A stretch of DNA of 41,037 bases, taken from contig NZ_NVPT01000023.1 of NCBI RefSeq assembly GCF_002802985.1, positions 1 to 41,037 of the forward strand, written 5' to 3'. Positions 33,811 to 41,037 of this stretch are shown in pieces. Position numbers and translations under genes: made by a program. The stretch is from Geodermatophilus chilensis (lineage in GTDB: Bacteria > Actinomycetota > Actinomycetes > Mycobacteriales > Geodermatophilaceae). Numbering within the stretch: position 1 is the first letter of the stretch; each line of letters starts with the position of its first letter. The notes beneath the pieces are model-generated. The model ran no database searches. It was not told where the DNA came from and saw only the letters and a list, made by a program, of their open reading frames with translations.

Positions 33811-35919
33811 GTGCGCTGGGACATCAGGACCAAGGTGGTGGCGCTGGCGACCGCGTGCGTCGCCGCCACCGGCATCACGGTCGGCGGGGTGAGCGCCTGG
33901 CAGAGCAGCGCGTTCGCCGACGACGCCCGTGCCGACGTCGAGACCCTCGTCGCCCAGGACCTCACGCAGACCGCCAGCGGCGTCTACGACGTGGTGGCCA
34001 CCCAGGGCGCGTCGACCGCGGCCAAGGTGGACTCCGACCTCGCCGTCGCCCAGCACGTGCTGGCCCAGGCCGGCGGCTTCCGGCTCGACCGCGGCACGGT
34101 GACCTGGCAGGCCAAGAACCAGTACAGCGGCGAGGTGACGCCGGTCGAGCTGCCGCGCGCCTCCGCCGGCGGCACGTGGTTCGGCCAGAACACCGACCCG
34201 GGAAGCCCCACCCCGGTGGTCGACCAGGTGCAGGCGCTGGTCGGCGGCACCGCGACGGTCTTCCAGCGGACGAACGCCGCCGGCGACATGCTGCGCGTGG
34301 CCACCAACGTCGTGGGGACGACGGGCGCGCGGGCGATCGGCACCTACATCCCGGCGACCAACCCCGACGGCGCGGCCAACCCGGTGCTCGCCGCCGTCCT
34401 GGCCGGTCAGACCTACCGCGGCAACGCCTTCGTCGTCGACTCCTGGTACGTCTCGGCCTACGCGCCGCTGTTCGACGGCGCCGGCCAGGTGATCGGCATG
34501 GTCTACGTCGGCCAGAAGCAGCAGAACCTGCCCGCGCTGCGGGAGAGCCTGGAGGAGACCACCGTCGGCGAGAACGGCCGGGTCGAGGTCTTCGGCGGCA
34601 CCGGCGACCTGCGCGGCCAGGTCGTGGTCAGCCAGGGCGGGGTCCGCGACGGGGAGTCGCTGCTGGACACCACGGACGCCGCGGGCACCCGGTGGGTGGA
34701 GCAGGTGGTCGACGCCGCCGTCGAGCTGCAGCCGGGTGAGCAGGCCACCGTCCGGTACGTCGACGCCGAGACCGGATCGCACACGGTGCGCGTCTCCTAC
34801 TACCAGCCGTGGAACTGGGTGATCGCGACGATCGCCCGGGACAGCGACTTCGCCACCCCGGTCGAGCGCCTCGACGCCGGCCGCGCCTCGATGCTCACCG
34901 GCGTCGTCGTCGCCGTCCTGCTGGTCGCCGCGGCCGGAGGTGCCGTGGCCTGGCTGGTCGGCCGCCGGCTGACCGCCCCGCTGGAGCGGCTGCGGGCGCG
35001 GATGGCGGAGATCGCCGACGGCGAGGGCGACCTGACCCAGCGGATGGACGAGTCCGGCCGCGACGAGGTCGGCGACCTGTCCCGGGCGTTCAACCGCTTC
35101 GTCGAGAAGGTCGCCGGCACCATCCGCGACATCGGCGAGTGCGCCCGCACGCTGGCCGCCTCGGCCGGCACGGTCGCCACGGTGGCCGAGGGCCTCGGTG
35201 ACCGGGCCGCCCGCAGCCGCGACCAGGCCCGCACCGCCCATGAGGCCGCCGGCGAGATCAGCGCGGGCGTGACCTCGGCGGCGGCCGGCGCCGAGCAGAT
35301 GGGCGCCTCCATCGCCGAGATCGCCCGCAGCGCCACCGAGGCCGCCCGGGTGGGCCGCAGCGCCGCCGACCTCGCCCGGCAGACCGAGACCACGGTGGCC
35401 ACCCTGGGCGCGAGCTCGGCCGAGATCGGTGACGTCGTCAAGGTGATCGCCGCGGTGGCCGAGCAGACCAACCTGCTCGCGCTCAACGCGACCATCGAGG
35501 CCGCGCGGGCCGGCGAGGCGGGCAAGGGCTTCGCCGTCGTCGCCAACGAGGTCAAGGAGCTGGCGCAGGAGGCCTCGCGGGCCAGCGAGGAGATCGCCCA
35601 GCGGGTGCAGGGCATCCAGGCCGACACGTCCGCGGCGGTGGGCTCCATCGGACGGATCGCCGAGGTCGTGCGCGACATGAACGACCACCAGACCACGATC
35701 GCCAGCGCGGTCGAGGAGCAGACGGCGGTCACCAACGAGCTCACCCGCAGCGTCGGCGCCGCCGCCGACGGGGCGACCGCGTTCACCACCACGCTCACCG
35801 CGGTCAGCGAGGACGCCGAGCGCAGTGCCGAGGACGTGGACAGCGCGCGCACCGCGGCCCGGGAGCTCGACCGGCTCTCGCACGAGCTGACCCGCCTGCT
35901 GGGGGCCTTCACCATCTGA
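33811..35919 (+). CDS. Methyl-accepting chemotaxis protein with Cache sensor domain
   Basis: A 702-residue transmembrane chemoreceptor. TM1 (about 8-30) is followed by a large extracellular Cache-type (Cache_3-Cache_2 like) sensor up to about 360, including [23 protein letters not shown] and [15 protein letters not shown]2 is about 366-390, HAMP about 390-445 and the signalling helices run to the C-terminus. The hairpin tip is [19 protein letters not shown], intact for CheA/CheW contact. GTG 33811 has CAGGAG 9-14 bases upstream. No other chemotaxis gene is in the window, so it is an orphan receptor; it implies flagellar motility elsewhere in the genome. Confidence 0.93.
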   Translation: MRWDIRTKVVALATACVAATGITVGGVSAWQSSAFADDARADVETLVAQDLTQTASGVYDVVATQGASTAAKVDSDLAVAQHVLAQAGGFRLDRGTVTWQAKNQYSGEVTPVELPRASAGGTWFGQNTDPGSPTPVVDQVQALVGGTATVFQRTNAAGDMLRVATNVVGTTGARAIGTYIPATNPDGAANPVLAAVLAGQTYRGNAFVVDSWYVSAYAPLFDGAGQVIGMVYVGQKQQNLPALRESLEETTVGENGRVEVFGGTGDLRGQVVVSQGGVRDGESLLDTTDAAGTRWVEQVVDAAVELQPGEQATVRYVDAETGSHTVRVSYYQPWNWVIATIARDSDFATPVERLDAGRASMLTGVVVAVLLVAAAGGAVAWLVGRRLTAPLERLRARMAEIADGEGDLTQRMDESGRDEVGDLSRAFNRFVEKVAGTIRDIGECARTLAASAGTVATVAEGLGDRAARSRDQARTAHEAAGEISAGVTSAAAGAEQMGASIAEIARSATEAARVGRSAADLARQTETTVATLGASSAEIGDVVKVIAAVAEQTNLLALNATIEAARAGEAGKGFAVVANEVKELAQEASRASEEIAQRVQGIQADTSAAVGSIGRIAEVVRDMNDHQTTIASAVEEQTAVTNELTRSVGAAADGATAFTTTLTAVSEDAERSAEDVDSARTAARELDRLSHELTRLLGAFTI

Positions 35920-36017
35920 AAGAGGACCCCCTGCCCCTCGTAGAAGGACCCCGTCCTCCCCGCCCTCCGCAGGCTCAGGGCGGGACCCGGGACGGGGCCG
36001 GCGGGACCCTGCAGGGG
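35920..36017 (+). repeat. Intergenic palindromic repeat, locus 4 (composite)
   Basis: Starts directly after the chemoreceptor TGA with the same AAGAGGACCCC seen at 6927. A first short piece (to about 35942) is followed by a second unit beginning AGAAGGACCCCGTCC with GGGACGGGGCC closing it, and it ends in GGCGGGACCCTGCAGGGG, the tail found at loci 1 and 3. It thus links both module types in one array. Confidence 0.75.
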
Positions 36018-36025
36018 ACCACCGT

Positions 36026-36075
36026 CGACGGCCCCTGCCGACGCCCTCCTCCACGGGCGCCGGCAGGGGCCGTCG
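36026..36075. terminator. Strong bidirectional hairpin terminator
   Basis: A 21-base arm (36026-36046) pairs with 36055-36075 at 20 of 21 positions around an 8-base loop. It lies between the convergent chemoreceptor and exoribonuclease genes, five bases short of the latter's stop, and should end both transcripts. Confidence 0.75.
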
Positions 36076-36080
36076 GCGTC

Positions 36081-36566
36081 TCAGCGGCGGGAGCCCTCCA
36101 TCGCCTGCCAGCGGGCCAGGTTGTAGCGGGCGTCGACCAGGGCGTCGTGGGTGCCGCTCGGACGGGGCGGCAGCGGCGGCTGCCCGAGGTCGTCCCAGCG
36201 CTGGCGCAGCTCGCGGGTGAACCGCGGGATCGGCCGTGGCAGCGCCGGCATCGCCCCCCACAGCTGGCACAGCGCCACGTGGTCGTAGGCGGCGTACCAG
36301 GCCCACAGCTCGATCTCCTCGCCCGGGCCGGTGAGGAAGGCAAGCAGGTCGTCGCGGATCCGCTGGCGGCTGCGCCAGGCCCGGTCGGCCGGCGGCGGCA
36401 GCTGGTCGAGCACGTTGCGCCGCACCCACGGGATCGCCGGGCGCTCGTCGAACTCGGTGCTGACGGCGTAGAACTCCCGGCCGGTCTCGTCCACGACGCC
36501 GATGGAGACGAGGTCGATGGTGGTGCCGTCCTCGATGAACTCGGTGTCGTAGAAGAAGCGCCGCAC
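36081..36566 (-). CDS. 3'-5' exoribonuclease, Rv2179c-like
   Basis: A 161-residue DEDD-superfamily exonuclease like mycobacterial Rv2179c. FYDTEFIEDGTTIDLVSIGVV holds the first Asp and Glu. LWAWYAAYDHVALCQLWG supplies the second Asp, and the C-terminal THDALVDARYNL the final His and Asp. GTG 36566 starts VRRFFYDTEF, which matches the family N-terminus, with GAGGG 4-8 bases upstream; a longer frame from 36659 adds an unrelated tail. Known relatives degrade 3' RNA overhangs. It lies in the Rv2172c-Rv2179c-like block on the same strand as aroG, but separated by five genes' length. Confidence 0.9.
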   Translation of the reverse strand: MRRFFYDTEFIEDGTTIDLVSIGVVDETGREFYAVSTEFDERPAIPWVRRNVLDQLPPPADRAWRSRQRIRDDLLAFLTGPGEEIELWAWYAAYDHVALCQLWGAMPALPRPIPRFTRELRQRWDDLGQPPLPPRPSGTHDALVDARYNLARWQAMEGSRR

Positions 36567-36644
36567 GCCCTCACGGTAGGTGGCCGCCGCCGGCACCTCC
36601 CGCATCGCGGTGCCGGGCGGGGGACGCCGGGCTGGCGTGCCCCG

Positions 36645-36946
36645 GTGAGCCCGCCGCACCCGGACCTGCCGACCAGCATCCGCAACGAGGACCTGGTCGA
36701 CTTCCTGCTCACCCGCTTCGACGAGGACGAGGAGGCCGCGCAGTTCGTCGCGCTCAGCGCCTCCCGCTCCAACGCCTCACTGGTGGCGCACGTGCTGCGC
36801 GACGTCCGGGCCAAGCGCGACCTGGTGCGCTACTCCCGCGACCTGGAACGGCAGGGCCGCGCGGCGCCACCATGGAGCGGGCGCTGCGGCTGATCGGCCA
36901 GACCTACGCCGACCACCCGCACTACCGCGAGGACTGGCGCCCCTGA
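36645..36946 (+). pseudogene. Small DUF6221-like protein with a -1 frameshift
   Basis: A small helical protein of about 100 residues. GTG 36645 opens SPPHPDLPTSIRNEDLVDFLLTRFDEDEE. The frame is lost near 36866 and would stop at 36892, but a second frame continues MERALRLIGQTYADHPHYREDW, ending RP at the TGA at 36946. The ending YxDHPxYREEWRP is what I recall for DUF6221 proteins. One missing G in GCGGCG-CCACC at 36861-36871 restores a single frame. This looks like a sequencing indel. The family has no known function. Its end overlaps the convergent SDR gene by 25 bases. Confidence 0.65.
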
Positions 36947-37824
36947 CCCCGTGAGTTGCGGCCGAACTCCTGCCCCTTCAGCGCGGCGATGTCGCGCTCG
37001 AGCTGCGGCACCCGCGTCGCCGCGACCCGCATCACCACCCGCTCGGCCAGCGCGCCGGTGACGGCCTGCCGCAGCGCCGCCACCACGCCCACCGAGCGGG
37101 GCACGAAGACCCGGCGGCGCCGGGTCTCCAGGTTCTCCACCAGCGCCTCCGCGCAGGCCTCCACCGAGGTCCAGGCGCCCAGCGGACCGGGCAGCTGCCG
37201 CCGGGTCGCGGCGAACGTCGGCAGCGCCGTCTCGATGTCGCGGACCAGGTCGGTGTCGATCCACGTCGGGTGCGCGCTGGCCACGGTGACCCCGCGGTGG
37301 GCGACCTCCAGCCGCAGCGCGTCGCCGAAGCGCTCGAGCCCGGCCTTCGCCGCGCAGTAGGCGCTCATGCCGGGCAGCACGGTGAACGCCGCTGCCGAGC
37401 TGACCAGCAGCACGTGCCCGCGCCGCACCGCGAGCTCCGGCAGCGCCGCGTGCACGGTCAGCATCGCCCCGGTCAGGTTCACCTCGATGGTGCGCGCCAG
37501 CGCGTGCGCCGAGCTGGTCATCACCGTGGTCAGCGGCGCGATGCCGGCATTGGCGACGACGACGTCCAGGCCGCCGAAGGTCTCCACGGTCCGGCGGACG
37601 GCGGTCTGCAGCGCCGCCGGGTCGGTCACGTCGCACTCGACCCACAGGTGCTCGGGGCCCAACCCGTCGGCCACCTGGGCCAGCAGCTGCGGTTCCAGGC
37701 CGGCGAGGGCCACGCGGGCGCCCCGGGCCGCGGCGCGGCGGGCCAGCTCGGCGCCGATCCCCCGGGCCGCACCGGTGACGAGCACCGACCGTCCGGTGAG
37801 CGGGGTGCGGGAACGGCGGGTCAT
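36922..37824 (-). CDS. Short-chain dehydrogenase/reductase
   Basis: A 300-residue classical SDR. NAD(P) loop VTGAARGIGAELARR (about 15-30), VANAGIAP at about 88-95, catalytic Ser in LLVSSAAAF and Tyr-x3-Lys in MSAYCAAKAGLERFG. The C-terminal 60 residues form an Arg-rich extension resembling the SadH-like group. It is divergent from the BVMO gene, with a shared 87-base control region. It could oxidise an alcohol to the ketone used by the BVMO, or an alcohol released by the hydrolase. ATG 37824 is used. Confidence 0.88.
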   Translation of the reverse strand: MTRRSRTPLTGRSVLVTGAARGIGAELARRAAARGARVALAGLEPQLLAQVADGLGPEHLWVECDVTDPAALQTAVRRTVETFGGLDVVVANAGIAPLTTVMTSSAHALARTIEVNLTGAMLTVHAALPELAVRRGHVLLVSSAAAFTVLPGMSAYCAAKAGLERFGDALRLEVAHRGVTVASAHPTWIDTDLVRDIETALPTFAATRRQLPGPLGAWTSVEACAEALVENLETRRRRVFVPRSVGVVAALRQAVTGALAERVVMRVAATRVPQLERDIAALKGQEFGRNSRGQGRQSSR

Positions 37825-37850
37825 GGCGTCTCCTCGGCGTCGTGTCGAGC

Positions 37851-37882
37851 GTGCTCAACGGCGGTTGTAGCGTGTTGAGCAC
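37851..37882. promoter_or_regulatory. Inverted-repeat operator between SDR and BVMO genes
   Basis: GTGCTCAAC (37851-37859) and its exact complement GTTGAGCAC (37874-37882) are separated by 14 bases in the divergent promoter region; a further GCTCAGC half-site lies at 37884-37890. It is well placed for the TetR-type regulator encoded at 40379 to control both directions. The pairing of regulator and site is inference. Confidence 0.62.
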
Positions 37883-37911
37883 CGCTCAGCAAACACACGG
37901 GAGGCCGACCG

Positions 37912-39444
37912 GTGACCAGCACGCTCGAGAACCCGGCCACGACCGCGGCCGGCGCCGTCCGCGAGGTCGGGGTGGCCGTCATCGGGACCGGCTTCGCCGG
38001 CCTGGGCATGGCGATCACCCTGAAGCGGCGCGGCGACACCGACTTCGTGCTGCTGGAGCGGGCCGGGGACGTCGGCGGCACCTGGCGGGACAACGCCTAT
38101 CCCGGTGCGGCCTGCGACGTGCAGTCGAACCTCTACTCGTTCTCCTTCGCGCCCAACCCCGACTGGCCGCGCACCTACTCCGAGCAGCCGGAGATCCAGA
38201 GCTACCTGCGGTCGGTCGCCGACCGGTTCGGCGTCCGGGAGCACTGCGTCTTCGGCGCCGAGGTCACCGCCGCCCGGTGGGACGACGACGCCCGCCGCTG
38301 GCTGGTCAGCACGACCGCCGGCGACTACCGCGCCCGCGTGCTGGTCTCGGCCGCCGGTGCGCTGGCCGACCCGAGGCTGCCCGACATCCCCGGCCTGGAC
38401 TCCTTCGCCGGCACCGTCGTGCACTCGGCCCGCTGGGACGCCGGCCACGACCTCACCGGCGAGCAGGTCGCGGTCATCGGCACCGGCGCCTCGGCGATCC
38501 AGATCGTGCCGGCCATCCAGCCGCAGGTCGCCGGCGTGGCGGTCTACCAGCGCACCGCGCCGTGGATCGTGCCGCGCACCGACGCGCCGGTGCCCGCCTG
38601 GCGGCGGCGGCTCTACCGGCGGGTCCCCGCCCTGCAGAAGGCCGTCCGGGGCGCGCTCTACGGCGTCCGCGAGCTCCTGGTCGTCGGGATGGCCAAGGAC
38701 CGCCGCTTCCTGCGCCCGGCCGCCCGGCTGGCCCGCGCACACCTGCACTGCCAGGTCCGGGACCCGAGGCTGCGGGCGGCCCTCACGCCGGACTACACCA
38801 TCGGCTGCAAGCGCATCCTGATCAGCAACGACTACTACCCGGCGGTCAGCGCCCCCAACGCCGAGCTGGTCACCGCCGGCATCGCCGAGGTCCGGCCGCA
38901 CTCGATCGTCACCCGGGACGGCGTCGAGCGGCCCACCGACACGATCGTGCTGGCCACCGGCTTCCACGTCACCGACCTCCCGATCGCCGAGCGCATCGCC
39001 GGGCGGGACGGGCGCACCCTCGCCGAGGTCTGGGCCGACGGGATGGTGAGCAACCGCAGCACCACCGTGGCCGGCTTCCCGAACCTGTTCCTGCTGGTCG
39101 GACCCAACGTCGGCGTCGGGCACACGTCGATGGTCTACATGATCGAGTCGCAGCTGGCCTACGTCGACGACGCGCTGCGCACCATGGCCGAGGAGGGCCT
39201 GGAGGTGCTGGAGACGACGGCGGGAGCCCAGCGGGCCTACCGCGATCTGATCGCCGCGAGGTCGCGGGACACGGTGTGGCTGTCGGGCGGCTGCTCGAGC
39301 TGGTACCTCGACGCCCGCGGGCACAACACGACGCTCTGGCCCGACTTCACCTTCCGGTTCCGTCGGCTCACCCGCCGGCTGGACCGGGAGAACTACGTCG
39401 GCACGCCCGCCGGCCGCCAGGCGCGCGAGGAGGTGGCGGCATGA
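37912..39444 (+). CDS. Flavin-containing Baeyer-Villiger monooxygenase
   Basis: A 510-residue class B flavoprotein monooxygenase. FAD-binding VIGTGFAGLGMAI with GTGFAG at 25-30, then GGTWRDNAYPGAACDV, the BVMO fingerprint F-x-G-x3-H-x3-W at 165-175 (FAGTVVHSARW), and the NADPH loop VIGTGASAIQ near 187. The ATGFHVTD block lies near 345. It would insert oxygen next to a ketone carbonyl to give an ester or lactone. GTG 37912 has GGGAGG 9-14 bases upstream. The hydrolase overlaps its stop by four bases. It resembles mycobacterial MymA/EthA-type enzymes; the substrate is unknown. Confidence 0.9.
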   Translation: MTSTLENPATTAAGAVREVGVAVIGTGFAGLGMAITLKRRGDTDFVLLERAGDVGGTWRDNAYPGAACDVQSNLYSFSFAPNPDWPRTYSEQPEIQSYLRSVADRFGVREHCVFGAEVTAARWDDDARRWLVSTTAGDYRARVLVSAAGALADPRLPDIPGLDSFAGTVVHSARWDAGHDLTGEQVAVIGTGASAIQIVPAIQPQVAGVAVYQRTAPWIVPRTDAPVPAWRRRLYRRVPALQKAVRGALYGVRELLVVGMAKDRRFLRPAARLARAHLHCQVRDPRLRAALTPDYTIGCKRILISNDYYPAVSAPNAELVTAGIAEVRPHSIVTRDGVERPTDTIVLATGFHVTDLPIAERIAGRDGRTLAEVWADGMVSNRSTTVAGFPNLFLLVGPNVGVGHTSMVYMIESQLAYVDDALRTMAEEGLEVLETTAGAQRAYRDLIAARSRDTVWLSGGCSSWYLDARGHNTTLWPDFTFRFRRLTRRLDRENYVGTPAGRQAREEVAA

Positions 39445-40376
39445 CCGACCTGGTGCTCCACCGCACCGCCGCCGTCCGCACGCCGGACGGCGCCCTGCTG
39501 CACGCCACGGTGGACGGTGCGGACGACGCCGCGGTGACCGTGGTCCTCGCCCACGGCTGGACGCTCTCCCAGGCCGCGTGGGACGACCCCGCCCGGCTGC
39601 TCCGGCCGCGGGTCGCCGCCGGGGAGGTGCGGCTGGTGCGCTACGACCAGCGGGGGCACGGACGGTCGAGCTGGGGCAGCGCGGAGCCGGTCTCCGTCGA
39701 CCGGCTCGGGACCGACCTGGCCGCCGTGCTGGACGCGCTGGCGCCCCGCGGCCCGGTCGTGCTCGGCGGCCACTCGATGGGTGGCATGACGATCATGTGC
39801 CTGGCCGCCGCCCGGCCGGAGCTCTTCGGGGACCGGGTGCGCGGCGTGGCCCTGGTGTCCACCTCCGCCGGCGACCTGCAGCGCGCGCCCCGGACCCGCG
39901 CCGAGCGCGTCCGCCGGCGGCTCACCCCGGCGGCGCTCACCGCCGCGCTGGCCGGTGCCCGGGTCGTCGAGCGCCTGCGGCAGCTGGTGCCGCCGGAGCA
40001 CCCGCGGCACCGGGCGGTCGTGCGCGACCTGCTCTACGGCGTCGACGCCACCGAGGAGATGGTCCGCGCCGGGGCGGAGATCATGCACGCGTCCACCGTG
40101 CGGGCCTTCACCGCGTTCCTCCCCGCGCTCGGCGACCACGACAAGCGCAGCGAGCTGGCCGCGCTCATCCGGGTGCCGGTGGAGGTGCTCGTCGGCGACA
40201 GCGACCGGCTCACGCCGGTGCGGCACAGCCGGCAGCTGGCGCAGGCCCTGCCCCACGCCCCCCTCGTCGTCGTCCCGCGGACCGGGCACATGCTGCCCCA
40301 GGAGCGGCCCGGGCCGGTGACGGCGGCACTGGAGCGGCTGGTCGCCGCGGCCGCCGGCGACCGGGCCGCGGCCTGA
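39441..40376 (+). CDS. Alpha/beta hydrolase
   Basis: A 311-residue cytosolic alpha/beta hydrolase. VVLAHGWTLSQAAWDD holds the oxyanion HG, YDQRGHGRSSWG follows, and the nucleophile elbow is GGHSMGGM with Ser112. The acid is Asp in VLVGDSDRLTP and the His is in PRTGHMLPQE. The ATG overlaps the BVMO stop by four bases, so it most likely hydrolyses the ester the BVMO forms. A TetR gene starts two bases after its stop. Confidence 0.9.
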   Translation: MTDLVLHRTAAVRTPDGALLHATVDGADDAAVTVVLAHGWTLSQAAWDDPARLLRPRVAAGEVRLVRYDQRGHGRSSWGSAEPVSVDRLGTDLAAVLDALAPRGPVVLGGHSMGGMTIMCLAAARPELFGDRVRGVALVSTSAGDLQRAPRTRAERVRRRLTPAALTAALAGARVVERLRQLVPPEHPRHRAVVRDLLYGVDATEEMVRAGAEIMHASTVRAFTAFLPALGDHDKRSELAALIRVPVEVLVGDSDRLTPVRHSRQLAQALPHAPLVVVPRTGHMLPQERPGPVTAALERLVAAAAGDRAAA

Positions 40377-40378
40377 GC

Positions 40379-40949
40379 GTGCCGGCCTCGCCGCGCACCC
40401 GCCGCTCGGCCGGGGACCGGCGCGCGCAGCTGGTGGCGATCGGGCTGGAGCTGCTGCCCACCACGCCGGTGCAGGAGCTGACCATCGACGAGGTGGCCCG
40501 CCGCGCCGGGATCAGCCGCAGCCTGCTGTTCCACTACTTCCCGAGCAAGCGCGACTACTACACCGCCGTCACCCGCGCCGCGGCCGACGTCCTGCTGGCC
40601 CACCTCGCGCCGCGGGCCGACAGCACGCCGGAGGAGCAGGCCGCGGGGATGCTCGACCGCTACGTCGGCTGGGTGGAGACCTACCGGGAGAGCCACATCG
40701 CCTTCGTCAGCGGGGCCGTCGGTGGGGACGCCTGGGTCGCGGAGGTCTACGAGGAGACCCGCGAGGCCCTGGCGGACGTCGTGGTCGAGGCGCTGGGCCT
40801 GCCCGACGACGCCTCGCGCCGGCAGCTGGTGCGCGCCTGGTTCGCGTTCACCGAGACGCTCGTGCACCAGTGGGTCCGCGAGCCGACGACGTCCCGCGAC
40901 GAGCTGCTGGCCCTGCTCATCGACGTCCGCGACCGCCTGCTCGCCCGAC
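40379..40949 (+). CDS. TetR/AcrR family regulator, 3' end disrupted
   Basis: TetR-type repressor of about 190 residues as far as it can be trusted. The N-terminal HTH is LTIDEVARRAGISRSLLFHYFPSKRDYYTAV (about 32-62), followed by a helical ligand domain (WVETYRESHIAFVSGAVGGDAW and on to ALLIDVRDRLLA). No stop is seen: the frame runs on past about 40945 into bases that in another frame encode a PlsC-like acyltransferase, so the true C-terminus is lost. The GTG at 40379 is two bases after the hydrolase stop, so it belongs to the BVMO operon and probably controls it and the divergent SDR. Confidence 0.82.
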
Positions 40950-41037
40950 GGCCGGCTCTACCGCGGCAAGGCCGGCGTGGCCCGGATGACGCTGGAGACC
41001 GGGGTGCCCGTCGTGCCGGTCGCGATGATCTACCGGC
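40941..41037 (+). pseudogene. PlsC-like acyltransferase fragment at window edge
   Basis: In the frame starting TCG at 40941 the translation is SPDGRLYRGKAGVARMTLE followed by TGVPVVPVAMIYR. This is the central block of 1-acyl-glycerol-3-phosphate acyltransferases, where EGTRSPDG usually leads into R-x-K-x-G. Nothing upstream in this frame is acyltransferase-like, so only about 32 residues survive and they run off the window. They begin exactly where the TetR homology stops. Confidence 0.75.

Noticed and set aside
36081-36659. Longer form of the exoribonuclease starting at 36659
   Set aside because: The extra 31 residues are unlike the family, and GTG 36566 has a good ribosome site and the conserved FFYDTEF start.

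Overview
The window is a very GC-rich, densely packed actinobacterial segment. GTG starts are common and many neighbouring genes overlap by four bases. The gene content (split CrtYc/CrtYd lycopene cyclase, class II DAHP synthase, PknL-type PASTA kinase, Rv2175c, Rv2179c and Rv2202c homologues, a chemoreceptor, a DUF559 nuclease-like gene) fits a pigmented, probably motile soil or rock actinobacterium. Geodermatophilaceae is my best guess, inferred from content only. The left end is not native: about 75-144 is a slightly corrupted Illumina P5/Nextera read-1 adapter. The right end is also suspect, because a TetR gene runs into an acyltransferase fragment out of frame.

Layout. 145-4088: late carotenoid genes (5'-truncated CrtI-family desaturase, CruF hydratase, GT2 glycosyltransferase) and a flavin reductase. 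4211-12942: adenosine kinase, CDP-alcohol phosphotransferase, lipase-like hydrolase, ArsR-SRPBCC regulator with a TIGR03086 partner, a frameshifted DHFR-like gene, an ABC exporter operon with a LolA/RseB-like protein, and DUF808. 13154-16456: accessory stretch with a lower-GC islet (nuclease-like DUF5655 protein and a VapBC pair). 16450-36566: a block that keeps the gene order and orientation of mycobacterial Rv2172c-Rv2179c (metF, prenyl synthase, Rv2175c, pknL, aroG, Rv2179c), interrupted by crtI-crtB-crtYcd, glyA under a ZTP riboswitch, endonuclease IV, a subtilisin, a DUF559 cassette, threonine aldolase, a probably PPi-dependent phosphofructokinase and a chemoreceptor. 36645-41037: a frameshifted DUF6221-like gene and a divergent SDR / Baeyer-Villiger monooxygenase / hydrolase / TetR module, then the PlsC fragment.

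How it fits together. The prenyl synthase, CrtI, CrtB and CrtYcd would make GGPP, then phytoene, lycopene and a cyclised carotene. The desaturase, CruF and glycosyltransferase at the left end could convert an acyclic end to a hydroxylated glycoside. The BVMO and hydrolase would turn a ketone into an ester and then an acid plus alcohol. pfkA-aroG-ltaE look like one operon.

The most notable non-coding structures are: a family of palindromic repeats starting within a few bases of stop codons (four loci); a DUF559 gene bracketed by related hairpins and a perfect 20-bp direct repeat; two strong palindromes between glyA and pknL; a palindromic operator over the ArsR-SRPBCC promoter; and an inverted repeat in the SDR/BVMO divergent promoter. 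No tRNA, rRNA, CRISPR array or transposase gene was seen, and no gene-free gap exceeds 300 bases.
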